DNA of 64,000 bases from a virus, in IMG/VR virus record IMGVR_UViG_3300048507_000465, positions 1-64,000 of that record. The stretch is one strand, 5' to 3'. Position numbers and translations under genes: made by a program. Below are positions 39,277-47,155 of this stretch, piece after piece (positions within the stretch are counted from its first letter, which is position 1; each line of letters opens with the position of its first letter). The notes under the pieces are model-generated. The model did not search any database and was not told the DNA's origin. It saw only the letters and a program-made list of their open reading frames with translations.

Positions 39277-39686
39277 CCCCAGTCCTTTTCGAAAGTGTAC
39301 CAATGGTCTGCGGACGCACAGTCACGAAGAGCATCAAGAACCATATAAACCTTTTCGTCAATAGTTAGATTGTTTAGAACGGCGCCTACGTGCATCTCAA
39401 TTAGTTCATCAGAGTCAAGGTAAGAAGATACATGTCCAGCAATTCCAGTAACCAATCTATAAGCATTATCTTTTACGCTGTTGTATCTAATACCTGAATG
39501 ATAATCAGTATAAGTATCTACTTCAGATGCTTGTTTAATCATTTTATCCCAGAGTTTATCGCCGAGTAAGTCTCGAACCTCTTGGCAAATAGATTGAATC
39601 TGGTCTTTGTGTTTAAGAACAGCTTGATAGCCTGAACCACCAACCCCGTTACATTTGATTTCTTTATAGTTAAATTGTTTATTCAT
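39273..39686 (-). CDS. Hypothetical protein, 137 aa, only minus-strand gene
   Basis: A soluble helical protein (HKDQIQSICQEVRDLLGDKL, DNAYRLVTGIAGHVSSYLDS). It is transcribed against all its neighbours from a copy of the strong promoter block. Its codon use differs from flanking virion genes in holding more C-ending codons. It looks like an early gene inserted between late tail genes. No family is recognised. Confidence 0.7.
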   Translation of the reverse strand: MNKQFNYKEIKCNGVGGSGYQAVLKHKDQIQSICQEVRDLLGDKLWDKMIKQASEVDTYTDYHSGIRYNSVKDNAYRLVTGIAGHVSSYLDSDELIEMHVGAVLNNLTIDEKVYMVLDALRDCASADHWYTFEKDWG

Positions 39687-39697
39687 ATTATTTAGTT

Positions 39698-39745
39698 TTA
39701 ATTACAGTACTAATATACGAAAAATAATTGACATAAAAAAATTAT
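39698..39745 (-). promoter_or_regulatory. Strong conserved promoter block, copy 5 (reverse)
   Basis: On the minus strand: TTATGTCAATTATTTTTCG, TATATTAG (39717-39710), TACTGTAATTAAAA. The start codon at 39686 is 23 bases after the -7 element, as in copies 2 and 3. Confidence 0.82.
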
Positions 39746-39803
39746 TCGGTAATTATTTTGTAGGAAAAGCCAGCTTTTTTAACGCTGCAGCTAAAATAAA
39801 GGT

Positions 39804-39813
39804 GATATATATT
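39804..39813 (+). promoter_or_regulatory. GATATATATT candidate late promoter
   Basis: A motif variant 22 bases before the ATG at 39836. It is flanked by the inverted repeat GCTGCA (39784) / TGCAGC (39815). Confidence 0.45.
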
Positions 39814-39835
39814 ATGCAGCATTAATTAAAAACAT

Positions 39836-41104
39836 ATGATCGCAAAAAAATTATTTAAGTGGAATCGATTTGACTTACCTATAAAGCATTTATTTTTAAA
39901 GTTTTATAGTAAAGGTATTAAATCTGATTTTGCTGAAAACGCATATAAGGAGCATTTAAAGTTATGGAATAATTTTAAAGAATACGGCAATCCTAATAAA
40001 AACACATACGATGCTTTTAAATCTGATTTTATTAATATTTTTAATGATATAAAAAATAATAATTTTAATTGGGAAAAGTCACCGGTAGTAATAGATAATA
40101 ATGATTTCTTACTAAATGGAGCACATAGAGCTGCATCCGCGAGTTTATTAGAAAAGCATGTTGAGTGTAAAATCGGAAGTGAGTTAAATAGAGATGGTCA
40201 AAAAATATGTGACTATAGAATGTTTAATAACTTAAACCTTTCTCAGCAGTATAAAGACGCTGCTGCATTAGAACTTGCTAGACTTAATTCCGAAGAACAT
40301 CTTATTATTAGTTTATTTCCAGCAGCGACACATAGTAGAACTGTAGTAGAAAATATTATTTCTAAATACTGTGGAATTTCATATAAAAAGGATATATGGC
40401 TTAATAATACAGGTGCGTTTAATTATATGCTTCAACTGTATAAAGGAGAAGCATGGGCAGGAGGTTGGTCAAATAATTTTGCTGGATTTAGAGAGAAGGC
40501 AAGATTATGTTTTACTAATGAAACTACTCCAATGGTAGTTTACTTAGTAAATTTATCTGATTTAAAAATCGCTAGACAACTTAAAGAAGAAATACGAAAA
40601 GTGTATAATATCGGAAACCATTCAGTTCATATTAATGATACTCCTGAAGAAACCTTACGTTTAGCAAGATGTTTATTTAATGAAAATAGTATTCATTTTT
40701 TAAACAATGCAGAATTAAAAAATTATACAAATTTCTTAAATCAATTAGATTATTTTAAAAACAATATAAACGAAAATAATTTAGATATTGAAGATTATTG
40801 TATTACTGCAAGTTCTGTTCTTTCAATATATGGTTTAAGAGAAGGTAACGACATAGATTATATCCACCACGATAACATAAAAATAGAAGGCAACTCTATG
40901 GTTAGTAGCCACAATACTTACGGTGAAAACCTATATCCATATAAATATGATGAAATAATATACAATCCTCAACATCACTTTTATGCGGGTGGTATAAAAT
41001 TCACATCTTTAGATATTGTTAAAAAACTTAAAGAAAAAAGAGGCGAAGAAAAAGACGTAATCGACATAAAATTGATTGATAATTTTTTAAAGAAAATAGG
41101 TTGA
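39836..41104 (+). CDS. ParB/Srx-like domain plus nucleotidyltransferase-like domain protein, 422 aa
   Basis: Residues about 75-120 carry SPVVIDNNDFLLNGAHRAAS, the ParB/sulfiredoxin-type core (binding loop NGxHR). The C-terminal part has TASSVLSIYGLREGNDIDYI followed by a His-rich stretch; the GLRxxxDID pattern recalls the nucleotidyltransferase fold (LicD-like). The middle has a conserved-looking SLFPAATHSRTVVE segment. The enzyme may transfer a nucleotide or phospho-group, perhaps in glycan modification, but both domain calls rest on short motifs. It stands alone in its transcription unit among tail genes. Confidence 0.5.
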   Translation: MIAKKLFKWNRFDLPIKHLFLKFYSKGIKSDFAENAYKEHLKLWNNFKEYGNPNKNTYDAFKSDFINIFNDIKNNNFNWEKSPVVIDNNDFLLNGAHRAASASLLEKHVECKIGSELNRDGQKICDYRMFNNLNLSQQYKDAAALELARLNSEEHLIISLFPAATHSRTVVENIISKYCGISYKKDIWLNNTGAFNYMLQLYKGEAWAGGWSNNFAGFREKARLCFTNETTPMVVYLVNLSDLKIARQLKEEIRKVYNIGNHSVHINDTPEETLRLARCLFNENSIHFLNNAELKNYTNFLNQLDYFKNNINENNLDIEDYCITASSVLSIYGLREGNDIDYIHHDNIKIEGNSMVSSHNTYGENLYPYKYDEIIYNPQHHFYAGGIKFTSLDIVKKLKEKRGEEKDVIDIKLIDNFLKKIG

Positions 41105-41112
41105 TATATAAT
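41103..41112 (+). promoter_or_regulatory. GATATATAAT candidate late promoter
   Basis: Exact motif overlapping the stop of the upstream gene; 37 bases before the S1-like gene. Confidence 0.5.
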
Positions 41113-41149
41113 ATGTTACTAAGATAGTATAACTTTTAAATAAAAATAA

Positions 41150-42442
41150 ATGTCAGACAAAAAAAGAAGAAGAATTGGCAATGACGCCAATACAGTAGTT
41201 GTAACAGATCCTACTTCAGTTACACAAGAAGAAGCTAACACAAACACTAAAGTTAGCGAAGATCAAGAATCTAAAAACCCACACGCAGAATTTTACGACG
41301 AAAATGGAGAGTTTCTTTGGGAGAAATACGAAGGTACTTGCCCGACTCATTATAGGAAACCAAACCCCCACATTAGGACAAATAACGGAGATAAGGTATT
41401 TTCAAGAGAACCGTATGCACAAGAGCTATACGATAAAATGGAAGCGCACGGCCAGGATATTAAGCCTAATGTTTTTGTAGGTGAAATTCACGCAGGTATA
41501 ATATATGCAATTGATAGTACTTGGATTACTGTTGATATTGGATATAGAGAGTTAGTCTATGTAAAGTTTGGAAAAGAATCTGAAGAAGTTCGACAGTCTT
41601 CTGTTGGTGATGAAACTGCAGTTTTAATTACAGAAACTAAAGGTACATTAACTGGAAGTATTTCAGGTGGTGTTAGACAGAAAACTTTTATGGATCTTAG
41701 AGATGCAATTGAAGAGGGTAGAACTGCATGGATTGGTAAGGTCGATAATATGATTGAGAACGGAGGATATACCGTAAGTGTACAAGGAATTAAATGCTTT
41801 ATGCCAGGTTCTTTAGCAGGTATTAATAAGCTTTCTAATTTTGAATCTATAATTGGAGAAGAATTATATGTAGTTCCGGTTAGTTTTTCACCGGACAGGG
41901 GTACAATAGTAGTATCACATAGGAAATATTTACAGGCGTTAATTCCTACTGAAATAGAAAATTTAAAGCAAACTTTAGAAGAAGAAAAGACTGGTAAAGT
42001 AACAGGTACTGCTAAATACGGAGTATTTGTTGAATTTAGCAAATGCTTAACTGGTATGATTCATAATAATGATTTAGATGAAGAAACTTTAAGTAAGTTT
42101 AAATCAAGAGAAATTAAGCCTGGGGACTCTATTAATTTTAAGGTTAAAGATATTGTTAGTAATACTAAAATAACATTAACTCAAAAGGAAGTTGTAAATG
42201 TTAATCCATGGTTAAATATATCACAAAAATATACAATACCATCTACAGTTGAAGCTATTGTAAAGTCTAAAAAAGATTATGGTTTATTCATAAATATAGA
42301 AGATGGCATTACTGGATTGTTACATGTTAGTGAACTAACACCAGAAACTATGTCGGTATTTAGTTCTGGTGATAAAATTACTGTACAGATTACAAGAATA
42401 GACGAAGATGCTATGAAAGTATTTTTAAAGATGCCTCAATAA
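41150..42442 (+). CDS. Ribosomal protein S1-like protein with four S1 domains, 430 aa
   Basis: After a disordered, charged N-terminus of about 100 residues come four S1 (OB-fold RNA-binding) repeats: about 107-170, 192-257 (WIGKVDNMIENGGYTVSVQG), 280-345 (KTGKVTGTAKYGVFVEFSKC) and 362-427 (VEAIVKSKKDYGLFINIEDG). Repeat 2 has IKCFMPGSLAG as in bacterial S1 domains 1-2. Bacterial S1 has 4-6 such repeats and loads mRNA lacking strong Shine-Dalgarno on the 30S subunit. A phage S1 could recruit phage late mRNAs. It lies among structural genes behind a late-type motif. An RNA-chaperone role outside the ribosome is possible. Confidence 0.85.
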   Translation: MSDKKRRRIGNDANTVVVTDPTSVTQEEANTNTKVSEDQESKNPHAEFYDENGEFLWEKYEGTCPTHYRKPNPHIRTNNGDKVFSREPYAQELYDKMEAHGQDIKPNVFVGEIHAGIIYAIDSTWITVDIGYRELVYVKFGKESEEVRQSSVGDETAVLITETKGTLTGSISGGVRQKTFMDLRDAIEEGRTAWIGKVDNMIENGGYTVSVQGIKCFMPGSLAGINKLSNFESIIGEELYVVPVSFSPDRGTIVVSHRKYLQALIPTEIENLKQTLEEEKTGKVTGTAKYGVFVEFSKCLTGMIHNNDLDEETLSKFKSREIKPGDSINFKVKDIVSNTKITLTQKEVVNVNPWLNISQKYTIPSTVEAIVKSKKDYGLFINIEDGITGLLHVSELTPETMSVFSSGDKITVQITRIDEDAMKVFLKMPQ

Positions 42443-42459
42443 CTATCTAAGAAGAGCTT

Positions 42460-42469
42460 GATATATATT
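42460..42469 (+). promoter_or_regulatory. GATATATATT candidate late promoter
   Basis: A motif variant 24 bases before the ATG at 42494. Confidence 0.45.
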
Positions 42470-42493
42470 GAAAGATAATATCATACTCTTAAT

Positions 42494-43807
42494 ATGCAAA
42501 AATTAAACCAAAAGTCAGAAAGAAGCTCGATCCTTAATGGTAGTCAGATAGGGATCGAGTTTGAATTCTATTCTAATTTAGAACTGGATGAGACTAAAGA
42601 GTCTTTATCTAAACTTTTAAATAGAAAAATTAAGCTAGAAGATAAAGCTCATTCTGATTTTCAACCAAGCGCAGAAGTTTTTAAAATGGAGCCGGACATG
42701 TCTGGTGGTATTGGGCTAATTGAATTAGTTACAGGTCCTATGCCGTATAGGAGTGCTAGGGTTGTTATTATGAAAATGTTAGGATGGATTAGAGAGAATG
42801 GTTATACAACTGACCGTGCCTCTATCCACTTAAATATGTCTTTTAACCCAGATTACTTAGAAGACATTGATATGGTTTCTAAAATGAATATTTTAAAGTT
42901 TATTTTAGAATTTGATGAAAAGAGAGTCTATAAATATTTCCCAAATAGAGAGAATTCGACATACGCTAAATCTATTAAATGGGTTATGCCAAAAAACGAA
43001 GCGTTCTATTACAATGAGAACTTAATTAGTTCAGATAACTTTACATTTGCTAATACTAAATATTATGGTATTAACTTTGAAAAGGCACAAAAGAATTATT
43101 TAGAGTTTAGATATATTGGGGGTAAAGATTATGAAAAAAGGTATGATGATATTATGCATCTTGCCGAATCTTTTATTATGGCTGTTTGGAGATCTTGTTA
43201 TAGTCCAGTGTTTACGACTGAGAATAAAATAGAATTAAAAAGGATTTTAGATAAAAATAGACCTCTTATGGAAATGTTAAAAGACTATTCCGCCGTAAAT
43301 AAATATTGGCCTAAGATAAATATATTAGTAGATTTACAAGATGCTGAACAGATTATTAGAGTACAATGGAATAGGTTTAAGAAAAAAGTCTTAGAATTAT
43401 TATCAGAAGGATCTTTAGAATCTGGAACTATTAACTATGACTCCGATTACTCTGTTGTTCAAGTTAAAGATGGTATATTTAAAACTGCTTACTTATTAAA
43501 TGACTTTGAATTTATAGATTGTGAAATCTCAGGTAACATTGAAAACTCGGAAATTTACGGGGGCAAGGTTACAGGAGCACAAATACTTAGATCAAATTTA
43601 TATAAAAGTGTTGAAATTATGGATTCAAAAGTAGAATCATCATACGTACATGGAAGTTGTACTTTAAAAAATTGTTATGTGTTTGGCAAAGACGGTATTT
43701 TTAAAGGTAAAATGGAAGGTGGTATTTTTAGAGAAGGCGGCGTGGGACCTCATGCTAGATTTTCTGATGAGACTGAAGTAATTGTAAGTAAAAAAATTAA
43801 AACATAA
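42494..43807 (+). CDS. Amidoligase-like enzyme with C-terminal beta-helix-like region, 437 aa
   Basis: The N-terminal GSQIGIEFEFYSN (about 16-28), EPDMSGGIGLIELVTGPMP (66-84) and RASIHLNMSF (108-117) fit the Amidoligase_2 family (COOH-NH2 ligase, glutamine-synthetase fold), which makes amide bonds in peptide or glycan tags. The C-terminal 110 residues show a short-period repeat (FIDCEISGNIENSEIYGGKV, LKNCYVFGKDGIFKGKMEGG), like a pentapeptide-type right-handed helix. It sits within the baseplate cluster, so its substrate may be a virion protein. Catalysis is inferred from motifs. Confidence 0.65.
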   Translation: MQKLNQKSERSSILNGSQIGIEFEFYSNLELDETKESLSKLLNRKIKLEDKAHSDFQPSAEVFKMEPDMSGGIGLIELVTGPMPYRSARVVIMKMLGWIRENGYTTDRASIHLNMSFNPDYLEDIDMVSKMNILKFILEFDEKRVYKYFPNRENSTYAKSIKWVMPKNEAFYYNENLISSDNFTFANTKYYGINFEKAQKNYLEFRYIGGKDYEKRYDDIMHLAESFIMAVWRSCYSPVFTTENKIELKRILDKNRPLMEMLKDYSAVNKYWPKINILVDLQDAEQIIRVQWNRFKKKVLELLSEGSLESGTINYDSDYSVVQVKDGIFKTAYLLNDFEFIDCEISGNIENSEIYGGKVTGAQILRSNLYKSVEIMDSKVESSYVHGSCTLKNCYVFGKDGIFKGKMEGGIFREGGVGPHARFSDETEVIVSKKIKT

Positions 43808-43808
43808 A

Positions 43809-44657
43809 ATGAGTGAAATTAGAAGCGGTACTAGCGGTTTAGATAGTCCAAGAAACTTTGGTGGTAATTGTTTAAACGATTTCTTAGCAGAAATAGGTGA
43901 CGACTTAACAGGTGCTTGTATGGTTCCTGTAAATTTACCGCAAAAAGAAATTATGAATATAGTTAAAAGAGCTAAGAAATGGTTCTATAAACAATATGAA
44001 GATTCTGTTCAAGAAAATTACTACCACGTACCGAAAGAAGTATTTGAATCTGATTACTTTAAAAAGAATAGATGCTTAAATTTACCAGGTCCTAGCGGGG
44101 TTAATGGTGAAGAAGGTGGCGCTGTATATTCTGTGTTTGGGGTTTATGATACTGGTTCTGGTTTTAATGGAACTGGCTCTGGGTTAGATTTAAGATTTCA
44201 AGGCGGACAAGACTTTGCTTTAGAAAAAATGTTATTTAGAGGAATGTACGATGGCTCTGGCCCAGCTGAAGCAGCAGAAGAACTACAATATTACGTTTTA
44301 AACGCTTCTATGGCAGATCTATCTAGACAAATTTTAGAGAACCCTATTAGTTTTCAATATGCCAGATTGAACGGTAAGTTAAAAATAATGGGAGATACTC
44401 CAAAGGGAGACTTAATATTACAGGTATACGAAACTATATCTGATTGCGCACTTTATTCTGATGAAATATTTTTTAGATATGTAAGTGCTAGGGTAAAACA
44501 ATCATTAGGTGCTAAGTTAGGCATCTTTAAATTTGCATTACCTGGTAATGTAGAGTTTGATTATGACGCTATTAAAGACATGGGAGACACCGAGTTAGAG
44601 TCGATAATAGAAGAAATTAAAGGCGACGAGGGCGTGGATTGGATGTTCCACTCATAA
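43809..44657 (+). CDS. Neck/connector-like structural protein, 282 aa
   Basis: Starts one base after the amidoligase gene and precedes gp25. N-terminal helices (KEIMNIVKRAKKWFYKQYED), a Gly-rich middle (FNGTGSGLDLRFQGG) and a C-terminal helix set (DEIFFRYVSARVKQSLGAKL) suggest a structural connector. T4 neck proteins have a comparable build, but this is a weak comparison. The C-terminus is acidic. Confidence 0.5.
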   Translation: MSEIRSGTSGLDSPRNFGGNCLNDFLAEIGDDLTGACMVPVNLPQKEIMNIVKRAKKWFYKQYEDSVQENYYHVPKEVFESDYFKKNRCLNLPGPSGVNGEEGGAVYSVFGVYDTGSGFNGTGSGLDLRFQGGQDFALEKMLFRGMYDGSGPAEAAEELQYYVLNASMADLSRQILENPISFQYARLNGKLKIMGDTPKGDLILQVYETISDCALYSDEIFFRYVSARVKQSLGAKLGIFKFALPGNVEFDYDAIKDMGDTELESIIEEIKGDEGVDWMFHS

Positions 44658-44667
44658 TAAGCCGAAT

Positions 44668-44677
44668 ACATATATAA
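44668..44677 (+). promoter_or_regulatory. ACATATATAA motif abutting the gp25 start
   Basis: A variant of the recurring AT-rich motif immediately before the ATG at 44678. It could be promoter-like or part of the translation start context. Confidence 0.3.
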
Positions 44678-45034
44678 ATGGATTTTTATATTAAAGACAT
44701 AGGTGACCCAAATTACCAATCGAGTACAGTTCAATCGAATGGTGAGGTAGAACAATTAACACAACAAATTGAAACTATCTTATTTACAAATAGAAGAGAT
44801 ATTTTAGGATCTCCTGGGTTTGGTTGTAATTTAGAAGATATGGTTTACTCTATGGGTATGAATGACTATCAAATTAGATCTACAATTACAGATCAGATAT
44901 TTGCGTATTGTCCATTAGCTACAAAATATAATGTAAATGTAAATGTCAACTTTTTTAAAGGAGAAGTAAGGGATATTGCATTTATTGATATTACTGTGAA
45001 TAATAAGTATTTAATTCAAGTAAATCTAAGATAA
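44678..45034 (+). CDS. Baseplate wedge protein, gp25/GpW-like
   Basis: 118 residues with the gp25-type pattern: ETILFTNRRDILGSPGFGCN near the middle, LEDMVYSMGMNDYQIRSTIT, and a C-terminal beta pair (DIAFIDITVNNKYLIQVNLR). gp25 is one of the most conserved contractile-tail wedge proteins and starts sheath assembly. The EPR-core region is present in modified form (NRRDILGSPG). The next gene is gp6-like, as in most contractile systems. Confidence 0.85.
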   Translation: MDFYIKDIGDPNYQSSTVQSNGEVEQLTQQIETILFTNRRDILGSPGFGCNLEDMVYSMGMNDYQIRSTITDQIFAYCPLATKYNVNVNVNFFKGEVRDIAFIDITVNNKYLIQVNLR

Positions 45035-45051
45035 AAACGGATAAATAAATA

Positions 45052-46881
45052 ATGGCAGAATTAAAATTTTTATCAAGCGTCAGAGCTACCGCGAATCAAA
45101 TTAAAACAGATTCGCGTACATATATCTCAAGGGTATACAAAAGAGCTGATACGCTTTTTACCGAGGCATCACCATTTGCTCAAATAATTTCAGTATTTTC
45201 TGAGTTATATGAGTTAATAATGTTTTATATAGAGGATGCGCTCGTAGAACAAAACATATATACAGCACAACAGGCAGAATCCATATATGGAATGTCTAGG
45301 CTTACTGGACATGATGCAACTAGGGGTTTTGCAGCTACTGGAGAAATTCAATTTAGATGGAAGCCAGGAGCAGACTTAAGTAAAATAGCTGGAACTGGTT
45401 TAAATATAGATTCTAGGGCAGAATTAAAATTTGATGTAAATGGTTTAACATATACATTACTTACGTCTAAAGATAGATTTAGATTAGAAAAATCTAATAT
45501 GACTCAAATTACTACTCCAATTATACAAGGTCAGTTTGAATCTCAAACTTTTACTGGAACTGGTGAAAACTTACAGTCCTTTAATATACAAACAGTATCT
45601 TTAACTGATCATTCTAAAGTTAGCGTATCTGTTAATGGAGAACGATGGGCTAAACACGAGTCGTTATATGATTTATTAAATAATGAAAAGGGCTATTTAT
45701 TAAAAACAGGAATTTCAGGTGGAATAGATTTGTATTTTGGCAACGGTGCGTTCGGCGCAGTTCCAATTGCAGGGTCAGCAATAGAAGTAGAATATGTTAA
45801 ACATGTTGGATTTTCTGGAAATTTAGATGACGGGCAAGATCTTACTGTAAAATGGGATGCGGATGGTACAGATTCATTAGGTAACGAACATGACCTAAAT
45901 GAATATTTAGATGTTACTATTACTTCATCACCAAAGATGGGAGCAGATAGAGAGTCTACTGATTTTACTAAAATTATGACACCTCTCGCTAGTAAATCTT
46001 TTGTTTTAGCAACACCAGATAATTATGAATACTTCTTATCAAGATATGGTTTATTCTCGTATATAGATGCCTATAATACTACATCAGACCAATATTTAGA
46101 TGATGATAATGTTATCTACATATTTGCAGTGCCGGATGTAAAAAGAAAATTAGCAAAGTCACAGGATTATTTTTCTATCCCGGAGAACGAAATGTTTTTT
46201 GACCAAAATGAATATGATAAAATGTCTAAAGTATTACAGGATAGTGGACAACAAATGGTAACTACTGAAGTTGTGTTTGTTCAGCCTAAGGTTAGAAAAT
46301 ATAGTATGGATATTAATGTTAGATATTTTGAAGGGTTTACAAAACAAGAAATATTTACAGATATTAGAGCGAAGGTAAGTGATTATCTTTTAAATATTAC
46401 TAGAAGGGATAAATTACCAAAGTCTGATATTATTTATATTTTAGAAGAGATAGAAGGCGTGGATGCTGTTAACGTTAGATTTATATCTGAGACTGAAGAA
46501 ACTGCTAGAAGGTTGGGTTATTTTGAATCTAAAACTATTTCTGTAGTTCCACAAGAGCCTGTTATTTTAGAAGAGATTGGAAATGGAAAGCAAAAGTATA
46601 TTTTCTTTAAGCAAGTTGAAGAGGTTCAAACCGTAAAGGTCGATGATACGACACAGATACCATATACAGTAGCAGGTTTAGATGAGTGGGGAGATATTAT
46701 TATGGAGAAAGAAGAAGTTGCAGTATTTAGAGGTGGATGGCAAGATAGAGATGGTGACGATATAGTAGATGAAGCATTAATAAATGCTGAAGCTGCACTA
46801 AGTGTTAATTTTGACGAAACACCAGTACCTAGAACTATTTATACTAGAGTTCAGGCTGGAAATAGAAAAGCATTGAAGTAA
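45052..46881 (+). CDS. Baseplate wedge protein, gp6/J-like
   Basis: A 609-residue protein directly after gp25, with an N-terminal helical region (AQIISVFSELYELIMFYIED), a beta domain in the middle and the C-terminal J-type region (VRKYSMDINVRYFEGFTKQE, RRDKLPKSDIIYILEEIEGV). gp6/J forms the iris of the inner baseplate ring. Order gp25, gp6, gp7 agrees with contractile-tail gene order. Confidence 0.8.
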   Translation: MAELKFLSSVRATANQIKTDSRTYISRVYKRADTLFTEASPFAQIISVFSELYELIMFYIEDALVEQNIYTAQQAESIYGMSRLTGHDATRGFAATGEIQFRWKPGADLSKIAGTGLNIDSRAELKFDVNGLTYTLLTSKDRFRLEKSNMTQITTPIIQGQFESQTFTGTGENLQSFNIQTVSLTDHSKVSVSVNGERWAKHESLYDLLNNEKGYLLKTGISGGIDLYFGNGAFGAVPIAGSAIEVEYVKHVGFSGNLDDGQDLTVKWDADGTDSLGNEHDLNEYLDVTITSSPKMGADRESTDFTKIMTPLASKSFVLATPDNYEYFLSRYGLFSYIDAYNTTSDQYLDDDNVIYIFAVPDVKRKLAKSQDYFSIPENEMFFDQNEYDKMSKVLQDSGQQMVTTEVVFVQPKVRKYSMDINVRYFEGFTKQEIFTDIRAKVSDYLLNITRRDKLPKSDIIYILEEIEGVDAVNVRFISETEETARRLGYFESKTISVVPQEPVILEEIGNGKQKYIFFKQVEEVQTVKVDDTTQIPYTVAGLDEWGDIIMEKEEVAVFRGGWQDRDGDDIVDEALINAEAALSVNFDETPVPRTIYTRVQAGNRKALK

Positions 46882-46882
46882 T

Positions 46883-47155
46883 ATGTCATTATATAAAGAT
46901 TTATTTTCATATAAAAAGAAAAGGCTATACAAGGTTTCTAAGCATAGAAAGGATGCTAGATTAAATATTAGCTATGATTATCAGTCTAATGGTCTATTAC
47001 ACAGGATGTTATCTAAACATATTCAACGTAATAAAATTATACAAAACTTTATTGGATTTTTAGATGATTATCTATTAAACTCATTAAGGGGTGTAAAATA
47101 TTTAAAGGGATATAAAAATTATACAGTAGAAAAAGAAGATAAAAGTATTAGATAA
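46883..47155 (+). CDS. Hypothetical basic protein, 90 aa
   Basis: A strongly basic small protein (MSLYKDLFSYKKKRLYKVSK, LRGVKYLKGYKNYTVEK). It sits between gp6- and gp7-like wedge genes with one-base spacing or overlap on both sides, so it may be a minor wedge subunit. No family is recognised. Confidence 0.6.
   Translation: MSLYKDLFSYKKKRLYKVSKHRKDARLNISYDYQSNGLLHRMLSKHIQRNKIIQNFIGFLDDYLLNSLRGVKYLKGYKNYTVEKEDKSIR

Noticed and set aside
41557-42042. 161-codon minus-strand frame
   Set aside because: Antisense to the S1 repeats of the gene at 41150; no start context or family pattern.
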